A DNA stretch of 56,636 nucleotides from Anaerolineae bacterium. Its GTDB lineage: Bacteria; Chloroflexota; Anaerolineae; Aggregatilineales; Phototrophicaceae. The stretch spans positions 1 through 56,636 of the forward strand of contig JAJECX010000034.1 in NCBI GenBank assembly GCA_022821805.1, read 5' to 3'. Shown piece by piece: positions 19,096 to 27,573 of this stretch; the stretch's first letter is position 1, and every line of letters begins with the position of its first letter. The notes below the pieces were generated by a model. It saw only the letters and a list, made by a program, of their open reading frames with translations. It was not told the origin of the DNA and did no database searches. The translations under genes were made by a program, and so were the position numbers.

Positions 19096-19647
19096 CTACT
19101 GAGATTGGTGTGGTTTGTAATCGCTTCGAAGTATAGCGTAACGCAGCTCGTCCTTGTATTCATCGTGATGGTAGAGCGCGCCCCGCAGCCTGCCTTCATA
19201 GCGCATCTTCGCCTTTTGCATCACCCGGCCCGATGCCGGATTGTGCGGGAAATGACCCGCGGCGATGCGATTGAGCTTCAGTTTGTCAAAGCCGAATTGG
19301 ATAATCAGCCGCAGCGCCGCCGTCGCCAGACCCCGCCCCCAATAAGGCAAGCCGATCCAATAGCCGACTTCGGCGCGGTTATGCGCCGACGCCGGATGGA
19401 TGCCCATGCAGCCAGCGAACTGACCGCTCGCCTTCTCGACTATCGCAAATACGAAAGCCTCTTCGCTGCGCCACTGCTCGCGCGCCTTGGCAACGAACTC
19501 TTCAGCAGCGCCGGGCGGGTAGGGATGCGGCACATAGGTGTTATTCGCAATCTCTTTGGCGGCCGCCAGCCGCTGGATAAACGATACGTCGCCGGTCCCT
19601 AGGGGACGCATGGAAACGAGGTCGGAATCAAGCAGTGTTTTCTTCAT
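19096..19647 (-). CDS. GNAT-family N-acetyltransferase (RimJ/RimL-like)
   Basis: A 183-aa acetyltransferase. Typical blocks are VSMRPLGTGDVSFIQRL, AEVGYWIGLPYWGRGLATAALRLIIQFGF (acetyl-CoA loop with the WGRGLAT motif) and LNRIAAGHFPHNPASGRVMQKAKMRYEGRL. These match the RimJ/RimL branch that acetylates protein N-termini or small molecules. It ends only 4 bp after the endonuclease stop on the opposite strand and lies 11 bp beyond the protease gene, so it is likely co-transcribed with that. Confidence 0.88.
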   Translation of the reverse strand: MKKTLLDSDLVSMRPLGTGDVSFIQRLAAAKEIANNTYVPHPYPPGAAEEFVAKAREQWRSEEAFVFAIVEKASGQFAGCMGIHPASAHNRAEVGYWIGLPYWGRGLATAALRLIIQFGFDKLKLNRIAAGHFPHNPASGRVMQKAKMRYEGRLRGALYHHDEYKDELRYAILRSDYKPHQSQ

Positions 19648-19658
19648 GAGATAGCCGC

Positions 19659-20879
19659 CTACTGCGACGTCGCACAGCCGATAGCGGGACCTTCTCTAGC
19701 AGGTCGGGCTTCCAACTCTAGGGTGACCTCGATCGCTTGACGGTCGCGTATCGCGACCACTTCCACTTCATCGCCCGGGCGCGCATTTTGAACCAGGTAA
19801 GTGATCAGCCCGTCCAGATTGTCGAAATAAGTATCGTTTATCGCCACAATCAAATCGCCGCCAGCGCAGACGGACTTGCCCCGCACATCGACCAGCCTAT
19901 CGCCGCCGCGCAGGCCCGCCCGATGAGCGGGCGAAACTTCGGAAACGCCGCGCAGCAGCACACCGCGCTCCACCGGCAGATCCAGCGTTTCGCTTAAGCC
20001 CGCCACGCCATAACCGCCATCCTCGGGCATCACCGATATGCCCAACCAGGCGTACTCAACCCGCCCCTCCGCGATCAGATCGGGAATGACGCGGCGCATC
20101 GTATCCGCTGGCACGGCAAAGCCGATCCCCTGGAATTGACCGCTGTCCGACTGCATAGCGGTGGTGACGCCGATCACCAATCCCTTCGAGTCGAGCAAAG
20201 GACCGCCAGAATTGCCCGGGTGAATGGCGGCATCAATCTGAATGATTGCGGGATTATCAAATCCGGTAGCAGGGCTCAGGTCAATCATGGTAGCGGATGG
20301 CAGGGTTCGTCCCAGCCCGCTGACGATGCCGGCTGTCATTGCTGTCTTCAGGCCGAAGGGATTGCCGATCGAAATCACGCGCTGGCCCACCTTCACCGTC
20401 GCCGATTCGCCAATCCGCAGCGGCGAAAGTCGATCTTCTGCAGCCCGAATTTTGAGCACGGCGAGATCGCTGAAGCTGTCCAAACCCAGCAGCGCGGCCT
20501 CAAGCGCGTAGGCGTTCCCCAGCGTAACTTCAATGGCGTCGGCATCCTTTACCAGATGCGCGTTGGTGAGGATATGCCCGCGCCGATCGTAGACGAAACC
20601 GGAGCCTCGACGGGTCTCGCCGAATATCGTCGCCTCGATATGAACGACCGACGGACTGGCGCGCTCGTAAATATTGGTCAGCAGCAGGTACTCGGCGTCG
20701 GCGGCGTCGATAATCTCATTTGGCAGGGCGGTCGGCGTCGTAAGCTCGGAGTCTCGCTCGGCGCCCAGCGACGAGGCGGTTTCAGGCTCGAGATTCAAGC
20801 CGCTGCATGCGGATACCAGAAGCATGCATGCCGCCAGCCAGAGAAAGCGTCGCGCGCGTGTGGCCATGTCGCCAATCAT
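19659..20879 (-). CDS. HtrA/DegP-like trypsin-fold serine protease with PDZ domain, lipoprotein
   Basis: Envelope quality-control protease of 406 aa. It starts with a lipoprotein signal (RRFLWLAACMLLVSACSG; lipobox Cys). The trypsin-like domain has the triad His in ILTNAHLVKDAD, Asp in DSFSDLAVLKI and Ser in IHPGNSGGPLL. One PDZ domain follows (LPVERGVLLRGVSEVSPAHRAGLRGGDRLVDV). The frame opens further upstream, but the signal peptide fixes the start at ATG 20879 or ATG 20867. A TACAAT -10 lies 7 bp before the first ATG, so the mRNA may be nearly leaderless. It is probably followed by the GNAT gene in one transcript. Confidence 0.92.
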   Translation of the reverse strand: MIGDMATRARRFLWLAACMLLVSACSGLNLEPETASSLGAERDSELTTPTALPNEIIDAADAEYLLLTNIYERASPSVVHIEATIFGETRRGSGFVYDRRGHILTNAHLVKDADAIEVTLGNAYALEAALLGLDSFSDLAVLKIRAAEDRLSPLRIGESATVKVGQRVISIGNPFGLKTAMTAGIVSGLGRTLPSATMIDLSPATGFDNPAIIQIDAAIHPGNSGGPLLDSKGLVIGVTTAMQSDSGQFQGIGFAVPADTMRRVIPDLIAEGRVEYAWLGISVMPEDGGYGVAGLSETLDLPVERGVLLRGVSEVSPAHRAGLRGGDRLVDVRGKSVCAGGDLIVAINDTYFDNLDGLITYLVQNARPGDEVEVVAIRDRQAIEVTLELEARPAREGPAIGCATSQ

Positions 20880-20907
20880 GCCTTGATTGTAGCAGGTTAT
20901 TCGCCGC

Positions 20908-21789
20908 TTATTCCGCGTCCCGCGCCGTAAATGCCTCGCGCAGGTATGCCAGCGCTTCATTTCGATAGCGTTCGGGGTCCAGTTCATACAAGTCGCTGTG
21001 CGCGCCGCCTTCAAAGACGGACAGCCGAATGAGCGGGTTCGCGGCGGCGATTCGCTCAGCTTCGACCAAAGGAATGACCGGATCATCGCTGCCGTGAAAC
21101 AGCAGTACCCGTTTATCAATACGGGCTAGCTGGTCAATCGGGCGGAGGGCGCCAAAATCGCTTCCGCTTAACCATCCATAGAGCGCCGTCAGAATCTCAG
21201 TTATGGGCGAACCGGGCAAACCGCGGGCGATCACGCCCCGGCGGACAAGCGATGGAAAGTCGCTGAATGTCGCGTCTACAATAAGACCAGCCGCGCTTAC
21301 TTCGCTCATCAATTGGCTGGCGACAGCGCCTCCCATGGAATGACCCCATATCGCGATCCCTTCAACTTCCTGTTGGTCTTGCAGGAAGCGGTACGCGGCG
21401 CGCGCGTCTTTGACCTCGTGGAAGCCCATAGACGTGAATTTACCATCCGATTCGCCATGATTGCGGAAGTCTATCAATAGCGCCCCGTAACCGGCTTCCA
21501 CCAGATACTCGGCGTGGACCAGCAGTTGATCGCGGTTGCCGCGATGTCCATGCAAGAGCAGAACCGACCCTCCCCTTGAAGTCGGTGGCGCGTGCCATGC
21601 CCGTATCGCCAAGCCATCCTCGGACCTGAAGCTGACTCGTGAAAACGGGGATTCCTCGGGCTGCCGCTCGATCGCCGCCGACTGCGGATGCAGCCACCTC
21701 CGCACCTGGAGATACGCGAGCGCCAGGAATAGCGCCGCTGGCAAAAGCAACCAGCCGAACAAGGCGCGCCTGAGACCTCTTGTCTTCAT
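20908..21789 (-). CDS. Alpha/beta hydrolase with N-terminal membrane anchor
   Basis: A 293-aa serine hydrolase of the BAAT/acyl-CoA-thioesterase-like or S9-related group. One N-terminal hydrophobic helix (ALFGWLLLPAALFLALAYL) anchors or exports it. It then shows the oxyanion segment VLLLHGHRGNRDQ, the nucleophile elbow GHSMGG, the acid in LLFHGSDDPVIPL and the catalytic His in FEGGAHSDLYEL. Substrate unknown. Its stop lies 28 bp before the protease start on the same strand. Confidence 0.87.
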   Translation of the reverse strand: MKTRGLRRALFGWLLLPAALFLALAYLQVRRWLHPQSAAIERQPEESPFSRVSFRSEDGLAIRAWHAPPTSRGGSVLLLHGHRGNRDQLLVHAEYLVEAGYGALLIDFRNHGESDGKFTSMGFHEVKDARAAYRFLQDQQEVEGIAIWGHSMGGAVASQLMSEVSAAGLIVDATFSDFPSLVRRGVIARGLPGSPITEILTALYGWLSGSDFGALRPIDQLARIDKRVLLFHGSDDPVIPLVEAERIAAANPLIRLSVFEGGAHSDLYELDPERYRNEALAYLREAFTARDAE

Positions 21790-21835
21790 TCGTCACACGG
21801 ATCGCGGCTCAATGGATGCGTGAGCGTTTTCGAAC

Positions 21836-22711
21836 CTAGCGCAGACTGTCGCGGAGCGCTTCCGCCCGTTTGCGTTGCTCGGCGTCGAGTTGCGTTGGCA
21901 CGGTGATCATCACGCGCGCGTAGAGATCGCCGAATTCATTACCCTTGCGCAGCTTGGGCATGCCTTTTCCAGTCAAGCGCAGCTTCTGGCCAGACTGGGT
22001 GCCAGCGCGGATTCTCGTTCGCAGCGGGCGGGCGAGGGTAGGCACTTCTACTTCGCCGCCCAGCATGGCCGTCACCGCATCGACTTTGACATCGACGTGA
22101 AGGTCATCGTCCTTGCGCTCAAAATTGGCGTCTTTCGCCACCTGCACGACCAGGTACAGGTGTCCGTTGCCGCCGCCGTTGTAGCCTGGCTGGCCCTCGC
22201 CAGCCAGCCTTACTTTGGCGCCAGTGGCGGCGCCGCGCGGTATGCGAACCGTTATGTCGCGCCCCTCCTTGCTGACGACTCGCTGCGTCCCTTCGTAAGC
22301 CTCGCGCAAGCTGATATGCACATCCTGCTCGATATCCCGGCCCGCGCGCGGAAAATCGGCGCGATTGTGAAAACCGCCCCCTCTACGTCCGCCAGCCCCG
22401 CTGAAGAAGCTCTCGAAGACGTCCGACATGTCCGTGAATGGAACATCGCCGCGGCTGCTGAAGGGATGCTGCCCATTGAAGTTCTGGTATTGCTGCCAGT
22501 CTTTGCCGAACTGATGATAAGCGGCGCGCTTTTCCTCATCGCTCAATACTTCGTAAGCCTCGTTCAATTCTTTGAAACGGGCTTCCGCGCCAGAATCCTC
22601 CGGATTGGCATCAGGATGATATTGCTTCGCCTTCTGGCGAAACGCCTTCTTGATGTCGTCATCGCTGGCATCCCGCGGGACACCGAGCACTTTGTAGTAA
22701 TCTCTGCTCAT
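21836..22711 (-). CDS. cbpA: DnaJ-like co-chaperone of the CbpA type
   Basis: A type II J-protein stimulating DnaK. The J domain (1-70) carries the HPD motif in [11 protein letters not shown] Gly/Phe-rich linker ([33 protein letters not shown]) leads directly to two C-terminal substrate-binding beta domains ([16 protein letters not shown], then [18 protein letters not shown]). There is no CXXCXGXG zinc finger, so it is CbpA-like rather than DnaJ proper. Length 291 aa is usual. DnaK is not in the window. Confidence 0.9.
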   Translation of the reverse strand: MSRDYYKVLGVPRDASDDDIKKAFRQKAKQYHPDANPEDSGAEARFKELNEAYEVLSDEEKRAAYHQFGKDWQQYQNFNGQHPFSSRGDVPFTDMSDVFESFFSGAGGRRGGGFHNRADFPRAGRDIEQDVHISLREAYEGTQRVVSKEGRDITVRIPRGAATGAKVRLAGEGQPGYNGGGNGHLYLVVQVAKDANFERKDDDLHVDVKVDAVTAMLGGEVEVPTLARPLRTRIRAGTQSGQKLRLTGKGMPKLRKGNEFGDLYARVMITVPTQLDAEQRKRAEALRDSLR

Positions 22712-22770
22712 GATTCGTTTCCGTTGAGAGTGGCGCGAGCGCCCGTCGCATTTATTCTAAGGCGGGCGGC

Positions 22771-22826
22771 GGCGCCGGTCAATTCTAACAGCGGCGCGAC
22801 CGGCGCCTCAATACCTGGCGCCGGTC
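22771..22826. repeat. Three-part repeat: GGCGCCGGTC, its exact complement, and GGCGCCGGTC again
   Basis: The 10-mer occurs at 22771-22780 and 22817-22826, with its perfect reverse complement at 22798-22807. The middle copy can pair with either neighbour, giving mutually exclusive hairpins. It lies in the 285-bp space between the divergent J-protein and DtxR-type genes, upstream of the -10 at 22901. It may be an extragenic palindrome or a regulatory element. Confidence 0.5.
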
Positions 22827-22897
22827 CGGCGCGCTGCTTCCAGTGTAGCGCAGCGGCGTTAGAAGCGCGTTGGCGCGCGAAGGCGGATATCGCTCTG

Positions 22898-22906
22898 TGT
22901 TATGAT
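22898..22906 (+). promoter_or_regulatory. Extended -10 promoter element before the DtxR-type gene
   Basis: TGTTATGAT, identical to the -10 region of the small RNA gene, 90 bp before the ATG at 22997. No convincing -35 is seen, as expected for extended -10 promoters. Confidence 0.4.
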
Positions 22907-22996
22907 AGGCTTGCTTACCCGGCCGGAATCCCACGCGCTCTTAGGCTCAGCGAGAGCGCGAAGCTGTAGGCGCTGTCCAATCCATGAGGCTGGCAA

Positions 22997-23686
22997 ATGA
23001 CGGGACGGAGAACCGATTCAGGACATTCGCAGTCGGTTGAGGACTTCTTGAAGGCGGTCTACAATTTGCAGGGCGATCGCGATCGCGTTTCCACCAATGC
23101 GCTCGCCGATGCCTTGGGTGTCTCGGCGCCGGCGGTCACCGATATGGCGCAGCGTTTGGTCGAAGAAGGCACGGTCGATTACCGCAAGTATCGCGGCGTC
23201 CGGCTTACCGATGAGGGCGAGCGCTTGGCGCTGCGGCTGCTGCGCCGCCACCGCTTGATTGAAACCTATCTCGTTCGCGATCTGGGATATCAACTGCATG
23301 AAATACACGATGAAGCGGAGGCGCTGGAGCACAGCGTATCGGACCGATTCATTGAGGCAATCGCGCGCAAACTGGGCGAGCCCCGCTACGACCCGCATGG
23401 CGATCCCATACCCAATCTGGATGGCATCATGCAGGAGCGGAATCTGCAGCCGCTATCCGCATTGCGTCTGCGCACGCCGGCGCGCATCCGCCGCTTCATC
23501 ATGGATGACCCGGCCATGCTGCAAAATACACAAGAACGCGGTCTGACAATGGGCGTCGCCCTCGAAGCCCTCGAACGCGACCCTTTTGACGGTCCGGTGA
23601 CCATCCGCATCGAAGCGACCGGCAGGCAAACTGTCGGTTATAAGATGGCTTCTGCCATACTTGTTGAAATTGTTGATCCAATGTGA
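22997..23686 (+). CDS. DtxR/MntR-family metal-dependent transcriptional regulator
   Basis: Metal-responsive repressor of 229 aa. The N-terminal winged helix (SVEDFLKAVYNLQGDRDRVSTNALADALGVSAPAVTDMAQRL) is followed by the dimerisation and metal-binding domain: HRLIETYLVRDLGYQLHEIHDEAEALEHSVSDRFIEAI carries the E-x2-H type ligands. The tail from about residue 150 looks like an FeoA/SH3-type domain. Targets are normally iron or manganese uptake genes; none is adjacent. It has a 90-bp leader with an extended -10. Confidence 0.9.
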   Translation: MTGRRTDSGHSQSVEDFLKAVYNLQGDRDRVSTNALADALGVSAPAVTDMAQRLVEEGTVDYRKYRGVRLTDEGERLALRLLRRHRLIETYLVRDLGYQLHEIHDEAEALEHSVSDRFIEAIARKLGEPRYDPHGDPIPNLDGIMQERNLQPLSALRLRTPARIRRFIMDDPAMLQNTQERGLTMGVALEALERDPFDGPVTIRIEATGRQTVGYKMASAILVEIVDPM

Positions 23687-23904
23687 TAATATCCAAGCCC
23701 TTTTCAAAACTGCATAAACTCGCGAGTGGCTGTTAACCTCAGTAGACGTGGTCGGAACCGCATTCCTTATCTCCGGCGGAGATACTATTGGTCGAATTGC
23801 GGCTGAAGCTTAATTGTCAACAAAACTGAAATTAACAGTTCTCGCCTAGCTTGGAAATTGCCTTGCGCTTTTTCTTGTTCAGAATGCGCCAGTGGTGTTG
23901 AGCG

Positions 23905-24393
23905 ATGTTAGCGAACACTAGACGGACAAGACTAATCAATCAGCGCGTACGCGCTATCTTGCTGACCGGCGACGGGACCATCCTGTTGATCAAACGCGTC
24001 AAGCCGGATATGGTGGCGCCGTATTGGGTCGCCGCGGGCGGCGGCGTCGAATGGACCGATATCGACCTGATCGCGGCGCTGGAACGCGAACTCTTCGAGG
24101 AGTTGGGCGCAGTCGCCAAGGTTCTTGCCACCGCCTTCGTGCTTGAACATGAGAAGGCCGGCAAACAGCTCGAAGAACACTTTTACGTCTGTCTCTTGCA
24201 AGATCTTGACCTCAGCAAGCGCTACGGGCCCGAATTCAACGATCCGGCGCGCGGCGAATTTATTCCCGAATTCGTCACGCTGGATCTGGCTCATTTGGAC
24301 GCCATCAATTTTAAGACGCCCGAACTGTACGATTGGATAATTCTCCACATCGATTATTTGCGCAGCATTCAGCTGCAGCCGGCCCGCTTCTAA
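23905..24393 (+). CDS. NUDIX hydrolase
   Basis: Mg2+-dependent hydrolase of nucleoside-diphosphate-linked compounds, 162 aa. The Nudix box is GGGVEWTDIDLIAALEREL, then FEELGA, matching G-x5-E-x7-R-E-U-x-E-E-x-G-U. Flanking strands (RVRAILLTGDGTILLIKRVKPDMVAPYWVAAGGG) are typical. Substrate is not evident. The 215 bp upstream show no gene. A GCTGCC/GGCAGC hairpin lies about 25 bp after the stop but has no T-tract. Confidence 0.88.
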   Translation: MLANTRRTRLINQRVRAILLTGDGTILLIKRVKPDMVAPYWVAAGGGVEWTDIDLIAALERELFEELGAVAKVLATAFVLEHEKAGKQLEEHFYVCLLQDLDLSKRYGPEFNDPARGEFIPEFVTLDLAHLDAINFKTPELYDWIILHIDYLRSIQLQPARF

Positions 24394-24491
24394 CGCAAAC
24401 CTTTCTCCAACTTTATGCTGCCGATTCCCCCTTTTGGCAGCGTCCTGAAATGACTCCTGCAGCTAATGTATCTGTAGAATTATGAGAGTCT

Positions 24492-24544
24492 CTTAAGTAG
24501 ATTACATAGAATTATGTAAAGGCTCTATTTTAGTTTGACTTAAG
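24492..24544. promoter_or_regulatory. Nested operator-like dyads upstream of the response regulator gene
   Basis: An inner dyad, TTACATA (24502-24508) / TATGTAA (24513-24519) with a 4-bp spacer, lies inside an outer pair, CTTAAGT (24492-24498) / ACTTAAG (24538-24544). The outer right arm overlaps the -35 at 24535. This looks like a regulator binding region, possibly for the downstream gene's own product. Confidence 0.5.
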
Positions 24545-24563
24545 CGATGCGTTATTGTATATT
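24535..24563 (+). promoter_or_regulatory. Promoter of the atypical response regulator
   Basis: TTGACT (24535-24540), a 17-bp spacer and TATATT (24558-24563). The predicted start is near 24570, giving a leader of about 53 nt before the ATG at 24623. Confidence 0.7.
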
Positions 24564-24622
24564 TTTTGAAGAGTGAATTCGGATTTTCAAAGCGGTAATG
24601 TTCCCGAGGGTGTCTGCAACCT

Positions 24623-25345
24623 ATGAAGCGTTTTACCGTCTTGATCATCGAAAACGATCCAGATCTAAGCCAGTCCATTGCTGAATCCCTGGATCGCTCC
24701 ACCTACGAAGTTATTGCGGTAAATGATGCGCCAGCAGCGATTGACTACGTCCGCGAGCAAGGGTTGCCAAGCATCGCCCTGATCGGCCTGCGGCTTCCCA
24801 GCCTGAGCGGATTTGACATTGCCAGCCAACTGAAAGCCCGCGCCGATCTGCCAGTCATCTTTCTCCTTTCCGACATCAGCGATAGTGTTCTGGATGGGCT
24901 GAAGAAATACGCCGATGACTTCTTATTCCAGCCCTTCGCGCTGGCGGAGCTGCAAGTCCGTGTGCAGATGGTGCTGGCGCGCCTGCCCATCATTGATTAT
25001 GACAGCGAGCCGGTCATCCGCGTCGATGATAACCTGAGCATTGATTTCGCCCATAACCGGATTTCGATCGCGGGCAAGTCCATCGGCTTGACGCCAACCG
25101 AGTCGATCCTGCTGCATGTGCTGCTGCGCAATGCCCCGCGCGTGGTGCAGAATCGTACCCTGCTCTCCCGCGTTTGGTCGGCGGAAGATGTCTACGAAGA
25201 TACGCTCCGCGTCCATATGCACCGCTTGCGGCGCAAGCTGGAAGCCGATTCGCATCATCCCCATTACATCCGCACCGAGCGCGGCGTCGGCTACCGCTTT
25301 ACGCAGCGGCCGCCGGGCTTAAACCAGGCGGATGTCCGCGACTAA
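24623..25345 (+). CDS. OmpR-family response regulator with degenerate receiver domain
   Basis: A 240-aa DNA-binding protein with an N-terminal receiver (1-120) and a C-terminal OmpR/PhoB winged helix (about 130-230; GLTPTESILLHVLL ... EDTLRVHMHRLRRKLEAD ... RTERGVGYRF). The receiver keeps an acidic pocket (E10-N-D12) and a switch Ser (S83). The phosphoacceptor Asp is replaced by G55 (ALIGLRLPSLSGFD) and the conserved Lys by Q103 (DDFLFQPF), so ordinary phosphotransfer is not possible. No histidine kinase is adjacent. It probably acts independently of phosphorylation; strong promoter and dyads upstream suggest autoregulation. Targets are unknown. Confidence 0.88.
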   Translation: MKRFTVLIIENDPDLSQSIAESLDRSTYEVIAVNDAPAAIDYVREQGLPSIALIGLRLPSLSGFDIASQLKARADLPVIFLLSDISDSVLDGLKKYADDFLFQPFALAELQVRVQMVLARLPIIDYDSEPVIRVDDNLSIDFAHNRISIAGKSIGLTPTESILLHVLLRNAPRVVQNRTLLSRVWSAEDVYEDTLRVHMHRLRRKLEADSHHPHYIRTERGVGYRFTQRPPGLNQADVRD

Positions 25346-25441
25346 ACAGCGTCGCGCCCCGCCACCGACCAGCTCGAGAATTGTCGCAGCGCCTTCGTTG
25401 GATTATGATGACGCCTGTCATCCAACGGAGGGACAGCAGCC

Positions 25442-26305
25442 ATGCGCGTCAAAATCGGTCTGGCGCAGATCTACCCTAAACTCGGCGACTTGACGCATAA
25501 CCTCGGCGTCCACCTGGACACCATCCAACAGGCGCGCGCGGGCGGCGTCGACCTGCTCGTCTTCCCCGAGCTGTCGCTGACCGGCTATCAAGTGCAGGAC
25601 CTGGTTCCTGAGGTGGCGCTGCGGGCTGATGACGCCGACCCGGTCTTTGACCAACTGCTGGAAGCCAGTGCCGATTTCGAACTTGATATCGTCGTCGGCT
25701 TCGTGCATGAAGACGCGCGCAATCGCTTCTACATCGCCAACGCCTACCTCTCTGCTGGCGAACTCGTCCACCTGCATCACAAGCTCTACCTGCCCACCTA
25801 CGCCATGTTCGATGAATCGCGTTACTTCGCCCAAGGCAACAGCGTCCGCGCCTTCGACACCCGCTTCGGCCGCGTCGGCATGCTCATCTGCGAAGACTTC
25901 TGGCATGTCTCGCCGCCTTATCTGCTCTGGCTCGATGGCGCCGATATCCTCATCCTCAACAGCTCAAGCCCCTCGCGCGGACTCAACGACAGCGACCGGC
26001 TCATGGGCACGCGCTGGGTCGAGCATGTGAACCAAGCCTACGGCAGCATGTTCACCGCGTACATTCTGCACTGCAATCGCGTCGGTTACGAAGACGGCAA
26101 GAATTTCTGGGGCGGCTCGTCGGTAGTCGATCCCGATGGCGAATTTATGACGCATGGTCTCTATTTCGACGAGGCGCTGATCATGCAGGTGATTGATCTG
26201 AATCAGCTGCATCGGACGCGCGCCCGTTTGCCGCTGCTGCGGGATGAGCGGCCTGGGCTGGTGCGGCGGGAGCTGGGGCGGATTTTGAGCGAGAGTTTGG
26301 GGTAG
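25442..26305 (+). CDS. Carbon-nitrogen hydrolase (nitrilase superfamily)
   Basis: A 287-aa amidohydrolase with the Glu-Lys-Cys triad: Glu in FPELSLTGYQVQDL, Lys in HHKLYLPTYAMFDE and Cys in GMLICEDFWHVSPPYLL. The sequence around the Cys resembles the glutaminase domain of NAD+ synthetase, but the synthetase domain is absent. It is therefore a stand-alone amidase; a role in NAD or nitrogen metabolism is only inferred. GGAGG precedes the ATG. The FRG-domain gene starts 5 bp after its stop. Confidence 0.87.
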   Translation: MRVKIGLAQIYPKLGDLTHNLGVHLDTIQQARAGGVDLLVFPELSLTGYQVQDLVPEVALRADDADPVFDQLLEASADFELDIVVGFVHEDARNRFYIANAYLSAGELVHLHHKLYLPTYAMFDESRYFAQGNSVRAFDTRFGRVGMLICEDFWHVSPPYLLWLDGADILILNSSSPSRGLNDSDRLMGTRWVEHVNQAYGSMFTAYILHCNRVGYEDGKNFWGGSSVVDPDGEFMTHGLYFDEALIMQVIDLNQLHRTRARLPLLRDERPGLVRRELGRILSESLG

Positions 26306-26309
26306 GGAT

Positions 26310-27320
26310 ATGAGTGCGTGGTATTTTCTTCACAAACGTTGCGAGACGGTAGACGAATTCTTGGAGAAACTGGAAACGTACTTTGTCCACGAAAACCAGC
26401 ACTCTCCAGGTAGTAGTATCTGGCTATTTCGCGGGCAAAATGAATCCAGCTTGGACATGCTTCCGAAATCAATGCGCAGAGCATTTCAAGTGCAGTTTGT
26501 TGAACCGACGTTCAAGTATGTAAAGAACGTTCTGCTATCCGATTCGTATCCGAAATTCGAATGGGACCATGGGCATGAGAAACGAGTCTACATCTACATT
26601 CAGCGCAAGCTCGAAGATCGCATTGTTAGGAGATTTGCTGAGTTCGCGGATGAAGCTCATTTAGATCTTCCTACCGATTCGAAACTGGAGTTAGGTGGCG
26701 TATACAAGGCAATTGACACTCGCGATCTCTATGAACTGATATGGGGTAATCTTCCCGTGGTTCGTGATCCAACAAGTGTGGTCGACGCACTGGCTCAGCA
26801 TCACGGTATTCCGACCCGGTTATTAGATTGGACGCGCAGCCCATACGTCGCAGCATTCTTCGCCGCCTATGCCGATCGCAAAACCGTTAAGCGACTCAAG
26901 ATGGACAAGCACCATAGAATGGCAGTTTGGGCACTTCAGTTCTTGACTCCCATGCGTGAAAATCGCCTGAAGGTGGTGACTCAGTTGAAATCGCGAATAG
27001 GCAATTTGAAGCAGCAAGACGGTGTATTCATATTTGATAGCCGTGCTGATGAGAAATACACGCCAGAAGCTAAGTGGAAGAACATAGACGAAGAGTTCAG
27101 TAGCGACGACTCATACCAAACTCGCGGCTGGAAATTTTCACTTCCGTTTATTCTGCAAGATGAATTACTTGACCGGTTAGAGCAGCAAGGGATTTACGCT
27201 GACCATCTGTGGCCGAAACGGCACGTAGATGGAAAACCAGACTTTGATACTGTTGCATGCAAAACATTGCAACGACATATTCGACATCCGTATTCATTAT
27301 TGTTCGGAGGTTCGCTATAA
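26310..27320 (+). CDS. FRG domain-containing protein
   Basis: A 336-aa protein with the FRG signature: FRGQ at residues 40-43 in SSIWLFRGQNESSLDMLP and the later block ALAQHHGIPTRLLDWTRSPYVAAFF (about 158-182). The FRG family has no firmly established biochemical activity; members are widespread in accessory regions. The gene is visibly AT-richer than the enzyme genes on both sides. It starts 5 bp after the hydrolase stop and is followed within 10 bp by a copy of the first bases of the D-aminoacylase gene, so it was probably inserted here. No signal peptide or membrane helix is seen. Confidence 0.8.
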   Translation: MSAWYFLHKRCETVDEFLEKLETYFVHENQHSPGSSIWLFRGQNESSLDMLPKSMRRAFQVQFVEPTFKYVKNVLLSDSYPKFEWDHGHEKRVYIYIQRKLEDRIVRRFAEFADEAHLDLPTDSKLELGGVYKAIDTRDLYELIWGNLPVVRDPTSVVDALAQHHGIPTRLLDWTRSPYVAAFFAAYADRKTVKRLKMDKHHRMAVWALQFLTPMRENRLKVVTQLKSRIGNLKQQDGVFIFDSRADEKYTPEAKWKNIDEEFSSDDSYQTRGWKFSLPFILQDELLDRLEQQGIYADHLWPKRHVDGKPDFDTVACKTLQRHIRHPYSLLFGGSL

Positions 27321-27328
27321 TCACTACC

Positions 27329-27355
27329 ACAACCCTCCTCCGCAACGGAACCATC
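27329..27355 (+). repeat. Duplicated 5' end of the D-aminoacylase gene (remnant copy)
   Basis: These 27 bases are identical to 28333-28359, codons 4-12 of the D-aminoacylase gene (frame ...TTLLRNGTI). After one mismatch, ATGA is shared and then similarity fades. The copy has no start codon and is a scar, not a gene. Confidence 0.8.
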
Positions 27356-27573
27356 AATGATGCCACCGTCTTCCCACCAAGCGCCGACCAAACCACGATC
27401 TCCTCAGTTGCGCTCTCCCGCTCGATGTGCTGTGTTCACCCGTATCCCTTATGGGTGATGCAGTCCTAGGCGCGGGGAATAAGACTTTCGCAAACCCCAG
27501 CATATTGCCAGCACGGTTTTGACCAAGACGGCAAATGTGCTAGACTAAAAGCCGTGAACAGAGGATGCCGGGA

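Noticed and set aside
23690..23904. Possible RNA gene in the space before the NUDIX gene
   Set aside because: No cloverleaf, terminator or promoter pair could be drawn; I see nothing specific in this 215-bp spacer.
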